A stretch of 64,000 nt of DNA from Eucalyptus grandis (Eukaryota > Streptophyta > Magnoliopsida > Myrtales > Myrtaceae): positions 32,954,072 to 33,018,071 of the forward strand of contig NC_052614.1 of NCBI RefSeq assembly GCF_016545825.1. Reading direction: 5' to 3'. Within the stretch, counting starts at the first letter, position 1. Each line of letters opens with the position of its first letter. A program made the position numbers and the translations under genes. The notes below the pieces were generated by a model. That model was not told the DNA's origin, did not search any database, and saw only the letters and a program-made list of their open reading frames with translations. Shown piece after piece: positions 35,700 through 47,865 of the stretch.

Positions 35700-37709
35700 A
35701 AGGCTGAAGATACTTTCTATACAGACTTGATTACGACGGATCATTACAAACATTTGGGAATGTCGTAATTAAAAAAAAAAAAATCAAATTTACAATGTTA
35801 AGTTCTTGATTACAATGGAACGTGTAATTTTTGGAAATTATTCTATTTAAGAAAATTGAAAATTTATGAATTTTTGTTCTTAATTAAGATTAACCATCAT
35901 AAACCTTCGAAAAGTTGTCATAATTAAAAATATATGATTATGACTTTTGTCATTATTTACTACCAACTGCTAAAATCCTCTGTAGACCGTTGAAATTGAA
36001 ATGAAAATTCAAATTTACAATGTTTTGTTCTTCTTTTATGAAGAATTATGATACCCCTTAGTAAACATCGTAATTTAAACAATCCTTATATGTTGGACCA
36101 AAAATATAAATCCTAATATGATGTTTTGCGCTTGGTTACAATTAAACATAATGTAAATAGTTATAATAAAAAAAATCTAAATTTACAATTTTTTTCTTGA
36201 TTACGATGGATCATGGTTAACACTTGTAAGCCATCGTAATTAGCAAAATCAAAACTTACTAAGTTTGTTTTTTATCAGAATATTTCTAAACCGTTGTTAT
36301 TTTGAAAAAAAAATGCAAATTTACCATTTTTGCTCGTGGTTACGCCAGAATCATCATAATTTATCTTGAATTGTCATAATTTAAAAATATCACAAATGTA
36401 CGACACTTTGTTTATTATTCACACGGACTATTGTAAACCTTTATAAATAGTCGTAATTTTAGAATATCCATATTTATGGCATTTTGTTCTCGATTATGAC
36501 GGATCATATCCATATTCACGAAGTTTTGGTCTTAGATATTACAGACTATCATAAAGCCTTTATAATTCCTCGTTATTGAAAAATAATTCGAAATTATGAC
36601 ATTTTATTCTAGGTTACGACAAGTCATCATAAGCATTTATCAAAGTGTTGTAAATTTGAAAAAAATTAAATTTACAGGATCACTCTTGATTACGAAAAGT
36701 TATCGTAATTTTTTGTAAATCGTCTTAATTAAAATAAAATAAAAAAACAAATGTTTTACGTTTTACTCATTGTTATGAAGGATCATTGTAAAGTTCTTTA
36801 GATGGTAGTAATTTGAAAAATTCAATTTACGACGTTTTGCTTTTGGTTAGGAATAAACAACGTGACGTTTTGTAAATTATTGTAATTGAAAAATTACTTA
36901 AATTTACAACGTTTGGTTCTTGGGCCATTATAAACCTTTGTAAACTGTTGTTATTTAAACATCAGAATTTATGACATATTGTTCTTGGTTACGATGGAAC
37001 ATCATAAACATTTGTAAACTTCCGAAATTAAAAAAAAAAATCAAAGTTCTCTGTCGTTTTATTCTTGTTTATGATGTAATGTTGTAAAGATTTATAAACC
37101 ATCATAAGTTTGGAAAAATCTAAATTTAGGACACTTCACTCTCAGTTATGACCGAATCATTGTAAATTGTGGTAATTCAAGAAAATCCAAATTTGCGATA
37201 TTTTGTTCATTGTTACGATGGATCATTATAAATCTTTGTAAATTATCATAATTTGAAAATTTCAAATTTACGGCGTTTTGCTCTTAATTACAATAGCAAA
37301 AATCCGATATTTTCACCTATAGAGATCACCAAGAGGGAGTCAAGTTCGAGGTTGTTAGCATTTTCAATTGGACCCACCTCACTCAAAAGTTTAAGTCAAT
37401 CAATTATGGGCAAACTAAGATTGTTAATGCTCTCCAATGGGGAACTTGCCAATGGAGAACCCAATTTTGAACTCATCAACATTACCAATTGGACCACTTC
37501 TAATATGTTATTGATCGATTAGGATTATTAACTACTCCACACAACCTTAATTCTGTGATGTGGAACTTTTCTAACATAACTCACACATACATTTCAACAT
37601 AGATGTTGTAAATCTTTGTAATTAAAATTAGTGTTTTTGTTTATGACCGACTGTCTATAAATTGTCATAATTTGTGGAAAAAAAATCAAAATTTATACTG
37701 CTCTTTTCT
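35700..37709. repeat. Diverged minisatellite, about 70-80 bp units
   Basis: The phrase 'ttacgatggatcat.ataaac.tttgtaaat.gtcgtaatt' followed by 'aaatttacgacgttttgttctt' recurs about twenty times from 35700 to 37290 with much divergence, then is interrupted by about 300 bp of unrelated sequence (37290-37600), and resumes for one or two units up to the Copia LTR. Each unit carries an imperfect palindrome (TTACGA...TCGTAA), so single units can form hairpins. No coding. Confidence 0.75.
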
Positions 37710-37953
37710 TAGTTAATCATTCTTTGTGAGATTGAGATATTATTTCATGAGGAATTGTAGGGTTAAACATTATTTGAGCTATTGGGTGTAATTAGGGCTA
37801 GGAAATACTGGGAATATTTGAGTGACTTGAGTGTGATTGTAATTTTTGTTGTATCTCTATGGACGTAAGTTACTATAATTGAATCACATAAATCTGGTGT
37901 CTGATCTATTTTCTTATTATTTTTATTTTATTGTTTGATCGCTTGCTTTCGCA
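37710..37953 (+). repeat. 5' LTR remnant of the Copia element
   Basis: Matches 41507-41780: 'gagattgagatattatttcatgaggaattgtagggtt', 'attgggtgtaatt', 'gactcgagtgtgattgtaat' and the end 'gatcgcttgctttcgca'. It is cut at its left end. Confidence 0.8.
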
Positions 37954-38309
37954 ATAATTGGTATTAGAACCAGGCTCGGTTGAGTTGAAGAGAATTGATG
38001 ACAATAGAAGAAGGAAATGTGAAAATCGACATATTAGATGGGAAATATATACTTTTTTTTTTTTGGAAAATACAGATTTAGGATTATCTCCGCAAGACGA
38101 AACTACACTTACTCTATTGGGGAAGAAGCCAAAGATGATGAAGTAAGTTGACTAGGAATTGCTAGATGATAAGCCTTGGGTGTTATTAAACTAAAGTTGG
38201 ATCGTGATGTTTCGTTTGATAACGTGAAAGAGAACACCACTATAGGTTTGATGAAAGCCCTATTAGATATGTTCGAGAAGCCCTTTGCAATCACAATGTC
38301 TACTTGATG

Positions 38310-39240
38310 TGATGTCTATTTAACTTAAAGATGAGTAAAGGTGTGTTAATTGCAGATCATATTAATGAATTTAATGTGATTGTTAGTCAATTGAGTTTAA
38401 TTGAAATTGACTTTGAAGATGAGGTACACGCTTTAATTCTATTATCCTCATTGTTGATAGTTGGAATATTACCGTTATTATTATTAGTAATTCTTTTGGG
38501 TCAACAAGCTTGACATTTGATGAGATTCAAGATTTAATTTTTAGTGAAGACATAGATGTATAAGAGAATCTACTGAACCTATATTGGCTACTTTAGTAGG
38601 TAAAAATAGAGGAGGAACTAGTACACATGTTAGCAAGACTAATATAAACATGCATAGATCGGAGTCATTTAGGACAAGTGGTGTTGTTTAATAGAGTTGT
38701 GGCAATGGGGCATCTTAGAAGGAATTATCTTAAATTGAAAAATGAGAAAGGTAAGGAAATTAGAGTTGATTTTGTAGATGATGGTGTGGCTGTAGTTGAT
38801 GGTAATTTGGATAATGATGATTATATCTTGTCTGTCACTAATGATTCTTTATTTGATGGATGGATTATGGATTTTGGTTGTTCGTTTCATGTTATACTAA
38901 ATAGAAATTGTTTTAATATTTATCAATGCATGGATAATACTAAACTGCAATTGGGGAAGAATGTTGAGTGTGATGTTGTAGGTGTTAGTGATGTTAAAAT
39001 TAGAATGCATGATAATGTCATGAGGAAATTGATTGGAGTAAGGCATGTTCCAGAATTGAAGAAGAATCTGATTTCCTTCGGTGCTCTAAATTCAGTTAGG
39101 TGTCAATATATTTCACAATGTGTAGTTTTGAAAAAAAATTTCGAGGTGCCTTGGTGATAATTAAAGGAATCAAGCACATTGGCTTGTATGAACTTCAATG
39201 TGAGATAGTGATGGAATTCGTCGTGGAGACATCGAATCCA
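38310..39240 (+). pseudogene. Copia gag-protease remnants
   Basis: 38331-38513 keeps the gag motif ADHINEFNVIVSQLSLIEIDFEDEVHALILLSSL. 38678-39157 reads a knuckle remnant MGHLRRNYLKLKN (its cysteines lost) and the protease-like stretch WIMDFGCSFHV, where the family has D-S/T-G-A; the aspartate stays but serine has become phenylalanine. It continues to VRHVPELKKNLISFGAL. From 39159 the pre-integrase motif GIKHIGLYELQ follows in another frame. Dead. Confidence 0.8.
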
Positions 39241-39299
39241 TTAGTGCAAGAGTCTAAATTGTAGCACATGGACACACTAGAAGAGAAGCTTAAAGGTTT

Positions 39300-39800
39300 C
39301 AAGTGAAAAAAAAAAATCCATTGTGTGGTTATGTTGCTAGTGAATTGAATGTATACAGGTGTGCAGCTAGCTTGCCAACTAATTGTTCATGTTTCAACTT
39401 GTTGGCTTGCTCTTTCTTCATTGTTATTTAGACACTACTTGAATTTACTTACTTGGTAGCCTGCGTGAGTATCCGGATGGATAGAGACTGATCCCTTTCT
39501 ACATACATAGCCCCACCCCGCATACATACATACCTTTCCCCTTTCTCCCATAAAGCTTCCTTTCCTAAATCTTAGCTCTTATCTTTATTATTTATTCTTA
39601 TCACTATCACTTTATAAGCCAGGCCGGGATACCGTAACGTATACGGGTTGTACGCCCGGAACAAGAAGGTTCGTCGTACAATTTCGGCGATTCAAAAAAT
39701 CAAGGAGTATACCCCTCTCCTTTAGTGTCTTTCCACTTCCGTCGTTCAGGGACAAACACTTCGCCTAATTCTTTTGAATCCCCACTAACCAATTACTGGG
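39300..39800. other. Foreign insertion inside the Copia element
   Basis: Between the pre-integrase remnant and the integrase there are about 450-500 bases that do not belong to Copia: an A-run at 39307, then C/T-rich sequence with 'ccccaccccgcatacatacatac', then 'ccaggccgggataccgtaacgtatacgggttgtacgcccgg'-like sequence. The style (GC-balanced, frame reading EGSSYNFGDSKNQGVYPSPL then SFHFRRSGTNTS) reminds me of plant mitochondrial DNA, but I cannot name a gene. No target duplication found. Confidence 0.35.
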
Positions 39801-39949
39801 AATGTTTACAGATTGTTGTTAGAGAAACCATGAAGATTGCAGAGTTAATTCACTTGAATGTTTATAGATTGTTGCAATTTTCTTTAAGGAAGAATGCTAG
39901 ATTTATACTAAAAGTTATAGATAACTACTTGAGAAAGACTTGGGTGTTT

Positions 39950-40960
39950 GTACTTCGACACAAATTTGTTGCTAATGTCAAGATCAGGCAGTTAGGAGCT
40001 TTAATAAAAAAATGAGATTAGTAAGTTGATCAAGCATGTATGGACTAATGGTAGCATGAGCTTTTGCTCAGAGCTGTTAAACGAATTATGCATGAAGGAG
40101 AGCATAGTGAGACACCGTATTAATGCTAATAAACCATAACATGTTGCAAAATTGATGAGCAAAACATTATTAGAAATGACTCTAAAATGCTCTTTAATGC
40201 TAATATGGTTAGGAGATTTCTAACAGATGCACTTAATATGGTGAGCTACCGATGAATGATCCTTATTGACTATGATCAAATGTCAGACTCCCGAAGAAGA
40301 GTGGTCAGGTAACATTGCTGATTATTCTACCATTAGAATATTTGGCTACTCATGTTATGTTTGTTAGTGATGGTAAGTTCGATGAGAGGGTAAGAAAGTG
40401 CATGTTCATAGATAATGCATAAGGTGAGTGAGGTTATCGATTGTGATGTCCGAAATTAAATTCACCTTTTATTAACAGAGATTTTACATTTAACGAGTCT
40501 CTAATACTTCTAGGTAGGAGTGTTTGTGACAATATTTATACTGATCTAAATGGTGTTCGATTTAAGATGGAGTTGTAACTAGAAACTCTTACGGTAGTGG
40601 GTACAAGCGGAGTAATCGACACAGATGGTACTTATAGCGAGGTGGAGCTTATTGAGCCAACCATTGCTGTAACTATCGATATTAACAAGGTAAGTGTTCG
40701 ATCTCCTAATAGGTAGTGGATGCAATGCTTTAATATGTAGTTGATGAGATTGCGTTGGAAAATTCTTGTGAAGCAGTTAAAAGTGCAGAAGTAGTTGGAG
40801 TTTTGACAAGGTCCACGGTTTTGGTGAAATTCAAGTAGGGCTTGGACTTGAAAAATATTTGTGACAATTAAGCGCATTGGGGGCTGTGAGAGAGTAGCAA
40901 TAGAGTTCGAACTATTAGCAAAACTATTGTGACTTGGCTCAAACGTCAAGTTAAGGTGGA
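39950..40960 (+). pseudogene. Copia integrase and Pol C-terminus remnants
   Basis: In shifting frames the strand reads integrase motifs (EFCSELLNELCMKESIVRHR, KTPEEEWSGNIADYSTIRIFGYSCYV, a weak KCMFIDNA and INRDFTFNESL) and then, from about 40740, the Pol C-terminal pattern (TRSTVLVKFK.GLDLKNI) that normally lies beyond RNase H. The 1.5 kb or so for reverse transcriptase and RNase H is missing between 40690 and 40740. Confidence 0.75.
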
Positions 40961-40963
40961 GAT

Positions 40964-41780
40964 TATTAAAATATGTCTTGAATTTGAGCTTGATAGACAA
41001 AACCCGACCCAAGATTAATTGTTTTTTGTGGAGGTTTAAATATTCCGAATTGGATATTTTACGGATGTCCAAAATCAAGCAATACATAATGTGGAAATTG
41101 CATTTGTGTTGAAATCGCAATCAAAAACATCCATTGGAATCCATTTTAAAATAGGAAATTCAGAATTTAGACTTTGTTTAAAATACTCGAAAATCAACTT
41201 CTCTATTAATGTCGGTGAAGAAAAACACTTTGAAATCCCCTTTCCTAATGGATGTTGAAGTCATGGTTATGTCTAGAAAGTCCATCATTGACTTGAATTA
41301 GAGCAATATTTGATCAACTTAAATATATAGATATATATTCGGTCAGTGGAGTTTTTGTTTTGGTGGCATGTAGATGAACATATACAAAAAGCGCTTCTAC
41401 ATGAACAGGTCTTGAAGCGCCGCTTGTGTGCGAGTGCTTGGTGTGTGAAGAGATGCAAAGGGAACTCATGAATTACATTCATGAAGTCAATGTTCAAATC
41501 CTAAAACTCTTGTGATAATATTTGTTTAATTCTTTCTTGAGATTAAGAGATTATTTTGTGAGGAATTATGGGGATGAATATTGTTGGAGTTATTGGGTGT
41601 AATTGAGGGTTGGGAAACACTGAAAGTATTTCAATGACTCGAGTGTAGTTGTAATCTCCGTTGTATTGCTTGATTTATAGTGGAACTCATTGCTGCTCAC
41701 TATGACCAAACTATGTAAATCTATTATATGATCTATTTCCTTAATCTGTCTATTTTATTATTCGATCACTCGCTTTTGCA
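40964..41780 (+). repeat. 3' LTR of the Copia element
   Basis: About 817 bp, after the purine tract AAGGTGGAGAT and ending CTTTTGCA. The start TATTAAAATATGTC probably derives from TGTT.... The last 270 bp are matched by the 5' LTR remnant with noticeable divergence, so insertion is old. Confidence 0.7.
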
Positions 41781-42238
41781 AAACAAACAATGATGCTATG
41801 GTGAAGTAGAATTCCATTTCCCCTCTAAGGAGGGAAGTGATGTCGAAGAAGTTCCTCCTCCAAACATTGTTCAATACTTGAGAAAACAACCTACAAAGCC
41901 ACCCATAGTTATAAGCGTTTTCATATATTTCTCACCTTCTTTAGCCGTTCAATAGATGACTGATTTGACCTCTAGCCCCTTACTTCACGAATGTTCATCT
42001 TCATCCATATTCTAAGTGGACATTAATATTTAGGCTTTTGTTTACACCAATGGCTAAGTGCTAGTTAGTCGGTGAATCATCTTTGGTCGACAATAGCCCT
42101 GTTGTTGGTCCACCAGGTTATCAACAAGTTTCAAGTTATGGTTAAGTGTAGAAGCAAAAAAATCGATGAATGAAATGCACAAAGTCGGTCATAAATGAGG
42201 TGGAGGATGTCACTGCAAAGGAGTGTATCCAACCATAG

Positions 42239-42499
42239 GAGGATCGTGCCCTGTTTGCAAAAGCCACCACTTTATTTTCCCGTTTCCCTAATCTTCACCT
42301 TCAATACTGCAGGCATGAAGCGAACGTGGTAGCGGACTGGGCTGCTAAGGCCCACGGTAGTGCAGCCTTGACCCACAACTGGATTGTTTCCCCTCCATTT
42401 TACCTGCTAGATTTTGTATATGTTGATGCTATAGCCTTGGGTTGTATGTGTTCTGTCACTTGAACACAATATTCTATTCTGAACAAAAAAAAAAAAAAA
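42239..42499 (+). mobile_element. 5'-truncated LINE, RNase H end with poly(A)
   Basis: About 261 bp bounded by the 8-bp repeat AACCATAG (42231-42238 and 42500-42507). It encodes in one open frame the end of a LINE-type RNase H: LFSRFPNLHLQYCRHEANVVADWAAK, then NWIVSPPFYLLDFVYVDAIA, stop TGA at 42458-42461, short 3' tail and a run of about 16 A. The HEAN.VADW.AK motif is typical of the RNase H of plant non-LTR elements. Severe 5' truncation, A-tail and target duplication are hallmarks of target-primed reverse transcription. Confidence 0.85.
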
Positions 42500-42507
42500 A
42501 ACCATAG

Positions 42508-44088
42508 ATAAAGGGTAATAAATGAGCTATTTGTATTTTTTGAAAAGGTTCGACCAATCAATCAAAGAAAGCATACTGTTCTTCATTTTTTTTATTCTAG
42601 TATATTTATATTTTCAGTGCATTTTACATTGCAAGAAACAGATTGTTTCTTGTCTTTACATTTCTTGTTTTTTTTTTTTTTTGGAGTCAACAAAAGACCC
42701 TTCGAATATTTGTACATTGAATTGATTTTCATTTGAAAAATATTATGCTTTTCTAGTAAAACAGTTTTGTTTGGAGATTTAGAGAAATTAGGAGGTTAAA
42801 AACTTGGATGAGAAACTTCTAAAAACTTCGATCAGGATTCCACCTTGTGACTTTTGGGATGTCCCCATCCCATGAGGACATTCACGTTTCGAAGTTTGAC
42901 GAGATTTTAGAAATCTAAAAGGTCAACGATCAGAGATGCGTCGAATCTCTAGTAGCACCCCACAAATTGGAACCAAGATTTTTTGTCTATCCTTGTAGAA
43001 ATAGCGCTGGACGTCAAAGAAGTTTACTTACGAACGACCCTCTTAAATGACAAAGCAATGAGGCGCTCCTATGTAACGCAAATGTACATGTCGATATAGA
43101 TATTGCCAAAGACCAGAGTGGACAGACACATGCCCATAAATGCTAAACAAACTTCACTAGTTGGAACAATCGAGTTTTTCTTTACTAAGATAATATTCCA
43201 AAAAGTCCTAAACTTATTGTATGAAAGCCAATTCAGTCATAAATTTTTTAATTTTACCAACTTAATTATAAACTTTTTGACAATTTGTCAAAGTAATTCT
43301 TCCGACGAATTTGGATATTGGCATGGCAGTTGTGCCGCATAATAGTATTGCCATTTACATAAGCGGTTTCTGGCTAAAATTGATCATAATGATCACATTA
43401 CCAAATCATTACAAGATTTAGGACATAATTGCAAAATTGAAAAATTTATGATTAAATTGATTGTTATACGATAGGTGTAAGATGTTTTACACAATTTTTC
43501 CATTTTCTAGTATGACAATTTTTCCATTTTTCTGCATGATCTTCTATTATTCTAGAGACTTTGAGAGCTCAAGGTGATAACTCAAGGATGTTTTGTTTTA
43601 ACACAGCCGAGGGTTCTTTCATGTCTTGATGTGACGTGGAGTGAAATGTTCAAGTGGAGAAGTATAAAAAAAATCTTAAATTTATTGCACTGGTATTATT
43701 AATTCTAAATTTTTAATTGAACCAATTTAGTCCTAAAATTTTACATTTATGTCAATTGAATACATCCGGTCAATTTTGGCCAGAACTCCCTAACATTAAT
43801 GCTGGATGTCTTGCCTTGCACAACCAACGTTTACATGGATAAAAATTTATAATTTTTTAAATTTTTTTGATAAGATTATTATTATTTTTATCAATTATTT
43901 TTTTTTCTTTTTATTGTGGTTGGCAAGGGTCACATTGGATGAGGGCTTGCAAGCCCTTGCCGGTCGCTAGTGAGTGCCACGACCCTCACTTAGGTCATTG
44001 TCAACTGTGGGCAAGGGTCGCTAAGCCCTTACTTGGCTTTGAGGGTCAAGCCCTTGCCATATTCGATGAGTAGCCTTCGACCTTGCTC
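42508..44088. other. Intergenic, repeat-rich
   Basis: No supported gene. 43190-43450 and 43675-43800 belong to the AT-rich family with 'cctaaa..tattg....aattcagtc' phrases also seen at 4745-4900. 43920-44088 is a GC-rich block built of 'gggcttgcaagcccttgcc' and 'gcaagggtcgctaagccctt' phrases, also present at 32330-32480 and at the left end of both large duplication copies. Confidence 0.4.
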
Positions 44089-47000
44089 CCTTTAGCGAGG
44101 GCTCAATCCTCATAGCCTGGGCCTCGCCAGTGGCCAATGAGGACTTGCAAGCCCTTGCCTAGTGGCTAGGGAGGGTCGCTGGCGATGTTCACAAGCCATA
44201 ATGAAAAAAGGGAAAAAATAAAAAGAAAATAAAAAATAAAAAATTAATAAATTAACAAATTGTAAAATTTGTCAACGTCAATGTCCGTTGTGTCGTGTAG
44301 ATTGTGTTAGGTAGGACGGTTGGCATCCACGCCAGCGATTCCTAGCTAAAATTGACCTAATGAACTCAATTGGTACACATACAAAAAGATATATGATTAA
44401 ATTGGTCCAATTAAAATATTTAAGATTGATTTGGTACAAATGCAATATATTATTTATTTTTATTTTTTTACTTTCCATATGTTCAAGCCAATACTGATAT
44501 CCGTCCAAAAAAAAAAGCCATTACCTGTTGCTTTCCAAATCTTGGCTAACGTAGTTGATAACTCAACAATGGTTTTTTATGATAGCCATTCCCACTTTGG
44601 AAAAATCGTCACCTGCCAATGTTACTCCTTACCTGTCATATTCTGTACAATGTCTAATATCATCGCATCTAACCGAGTTGTCCATTATCAATTATTCGAT
44701 ATCCATCTATAGCGTCAACTGTAGAAGCAACCTCAATTTACATTATAATAGTCGTTGCATCAGATTCTGATCGTTAAGTTTGCGTTTGCCCACGAGACGG
44801 ATGGAGTTATCCAATCGAGTCAGAACGGCTTGAACAAAAGGATCAAATATGTCTAACTTCAAATTCATCAAGATCTACAAAAAGTGGGGTTATCATATTA
44901 ACAATTTTGAAATGATCAACACGTAATGTGCCTAAGATTGGCAACATCTAGCACACGAAAAACCGATCCCTTTCATCACCCATCGAGAATTTTAATTAGG
45001 TACAAGATTACACTTGGGTGACAAGTGCGCAATGTGACGGTGACGCCAAATACTAACAAAAATCAGTCTACGCTCTCAATTGATTCTTTCGATGTTCATA
45101 TGCGCTGATTGTTGCATTGTCCCAGCGAGCATTTAATGGAAAATTTAATGAATCCAACACTTAACTTGAATCGATCCTCGTCCCGATTACCTGCATAAAA
45201 CATAGTACCCACTTTATCAAATGGCCTAATGTGGTCGAACAGAAATGAATGAAGAGGTTACCTATTTACCATCGCCGGAAGATCGTGCTCCTAATCATAG
45301 GACTACATGAAATTGATCACAGAGAACTCCACAGGTATGCCTAAATAGATTCTTGCATATATAAATCCGCACATTCATTCCAACCCAACCAATTCACATA
45401 CAAAACAAGTTTCTTTTACAGTATGATAAAAGTTGCATAGTTCCATTTGATACTAACCTTATTTAATAAGGTTATACGCAGGCACAATGTTGTCCATAAT
45501 CATTCTAGCAAGCGAGAGAACGGGTTACAATATATTCATGTAAATAAACATTGCGGGATGTTTGCTTGCCCAAGGATGTTTAACTATAAAAAAGTTTCGT
45601 CACAGTTTCCATGCTACGACTCAGATCCATAATTAAGGGTTAACAACTAAAATTGTCAATCGACAATCCGTCCACGGTAATGAAGTAATGTCAAACATCG
45701 ATATATGTCCTCCTTTTACAATAAATAAAACAACAGAGTTCAGCATACCTATCGCCATGCGCTTCTTGATCTAGGACATCATTTGGGATCATGATCGGGA
45801 ACTTCGGATTTTCAAACTTGTGCTTTCTAGACTCCCCATCATGGGAACATGGCTCATCTAGGAAACCGTCCAAAAGTTATGCGCAAGGAAAGTTATAAGA
45901 AATCTTTGTCTCCTACGAAATATTTACAAGTTGAAGTCAAATAAATGTATGAGTTTCCATTTGTTTGGGGAAAAATAAATTATTTAAAAAAATTCTAAAA
46001 ATAATCGCTTATATTATTTATAAAAATGAATAAAAGAAAAATAATTTCATCATCCACAAAGATGTTTAGACACAAAATGTTATCAATAATGAAAACATAT
46101 TTCATTAATTAATTAATTTAAGCAATATATGCAATCAATTTAGGTAAAATATTTTTCAATTCATTCATATTTCGCTGTATAAACTGAACCTGAAACTATA
46201 AAAAATCTATTAGTTGCGACCCCAACTAAACATTTCTTTGTGGATTCTAGGAATCCCACCACAACACCTTCGATCACTTCAATCAAACTATAATACTAAT
46301 GGTTGTTTTGAGTCATTCATTGGAGAAGTGGCGGATGTAATACCTTTTTTTGTTATGAAACCATAATCATAATTCGAGGAAAATTGCTACTTTGGTTCAC
46401 AGATTCCAATGATTTAATTGGTCCAATGCATTACTAATCTCTTCTGTGAAATTTAATGTGGGCCTTTCAGTCAATTGTCATCTAAAATTGTTGATGTGGC
46501 CATCTAGTCATTTTGACCATCTTTCATGGCATGGCCGGTAATCTAATGTGGACAAACTCAATAAAAAGATGTCGTTTTTTGTTTAATCAAATCTAATAAA
46601 AAAAACGAAGCATAAGCCACAAAATTCCCAAATTCAATTCCCTCAGTTCGCTAAAAACCTCATAATTACCTCTAACCCTAATTCACGAAAAGAATCCCCA
46701 ATTTCCACTTTGCCATATCAAAATCCATAAAGAGATAAGCGAATTTGTCTCAATCAATGATTGTGGTTCCTCTAATCAAGAATGATACGTCTATATTTTG
46801 ATTTCAAGCAAAATTTAAGGATTAACTTGAATAAAATTAAAGTGAAAAATTAATTTTAAGCCTTAAAAAGGGACACGTAAATGAATTAATAAGGGAAAAT
46901 AAATTAACATCCGATAACAATGTCAAAATAGTACCTTTTATCTAAGACTTTGGAAACATGGGACAATTTGATTGTACTTGAATTTTACTAGAAAAAGGAT

Positions 47001-47535
47001 TGATCGAGATAAATTTAAGTTGAAAAATAAACTTTAAGCTAATAAATGGACAAGATAATTGGATTGAAAAGAAAGAAATAAAAAAAATAAAAGAGAAAAA
47101 AATTTTTCTATAAAATGAATGAGAATTAAAATTTAAAAGTGTACGAAAGATAACAGATACACGAATTTTTTTTAAAAAAAGGGAGAGAAAATTAAAAGAA
47201 AAAAAAAAGAACCAATTCGGAGGGGCGGCAGATTCCATTCCATCGCCCCTTCACCGTAAATTGGGTGATTTTTCACTATGGCATGCATTGATTACCCTAT
47301 TTTACGCGACGTATATGTGGTCTGTGTATTGAATTGCACAACCAATTGTTAACTAACACGTGGTGAATCCAGGTAGTTGCAATGTACGGCCTCATGAAAA
47401 TTTGTTATTATGGAACTTCAACTTTTATGTTTGAGGGTCGCTAAGCTTTGCGTGGTGAATGTAATCAGAAATTATTTGGAAAAGAAATTATTACATGCTC
47501 TATAATCACTATTACGTGATGACTAAGGTCATCTA
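44089..47535. repeat. Large direct duplication, copy A
   Basis: Nearly colinear with 54301-60335, from 'tagcgagggct.aatcct' to 'attacgtgatga.taaggtca', at an estimated 85-92% identity by eye. It lacks the 2.29-kb segment that copy B has at 57023-59315 (junction here near 46796: 'tctatattttg|atttcaagc') and the SINE of copy B (empty site at about 47420-47440). Matching short open frames occur in both copies (45447-45632 and 55616-55801 on +; 45.7-45.9 and 55.9-56.05 kb on -), but none has a convincing start or family. Probably spacer of a tandem gene array. Confidence 0.8.
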
Positions 47536-47865
47536 AAGTGCATTTAGCCCTGCCCGTCGGTGGCCTTTCTCACTGAAGGTGAGTTTTCTTCTATTCCTTC
47601 CAGTGATAGCTTCCCTGTCTCATTACCTAGACTGCAGTCCGTGATTGTGCGAAAATGGCTATTTACATAGTCTCTCCACCTAATTAACCAAAACCCATTT
47701 TCTCTCCTTGAGCCCTAACAATGAACAAATTGATTCTGAAACCCTAAGCGTTTTCTGCAATTTATAGAGCTCCCTTCATTCCCAACCAAATCCCTAACCC
47801 TCCCTGACAACCCAATCTCAGCTTCACCGAGTATTTCTTGTACTTCGAGAAGACTATCTTCAGCC

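Larger units (their letters stand above)
37710..41780 (+). mobile_element. Degenerate Copia (Ty1) LTR retrotransposon
   Basis: A truncated 5' LTR (37710-37953) matches the last 270 bp of the 3' LTR (40964-41780). Next to the 5' LTR is a tRNA-Met primer site (TGGTATTAGAACC, 37959-37971). Order inside: gag, degenerate zinc knuckle, protease, pre-integrase, integrase, then directly the Pol C-terminus; reverse transcriptase and RNase H are deleted. A polypurine-like tract AAGGTGGAGAT precedes the 3' LTR. Many stops and shifts show it is dead. The first 540 bp of the 5' LTR are missing, replaced by the minisatellite, so no target duplication can be seen. Confidence 0.85.

Noticed and set aside
40632..41120. 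162-codon minus-strand frame over the end of the Copia element
   Set aside because: It is antisense to recognisable Copia Pol C-terminal and LTR sequence, therefore a shadow.
45447..45632. Short frame conserved between the two large duplication copies (also 55616-55801)
   Set aside because: Identity is simply what the duplication gives; no ATG start, no domain, and differences are spread without codon bias.
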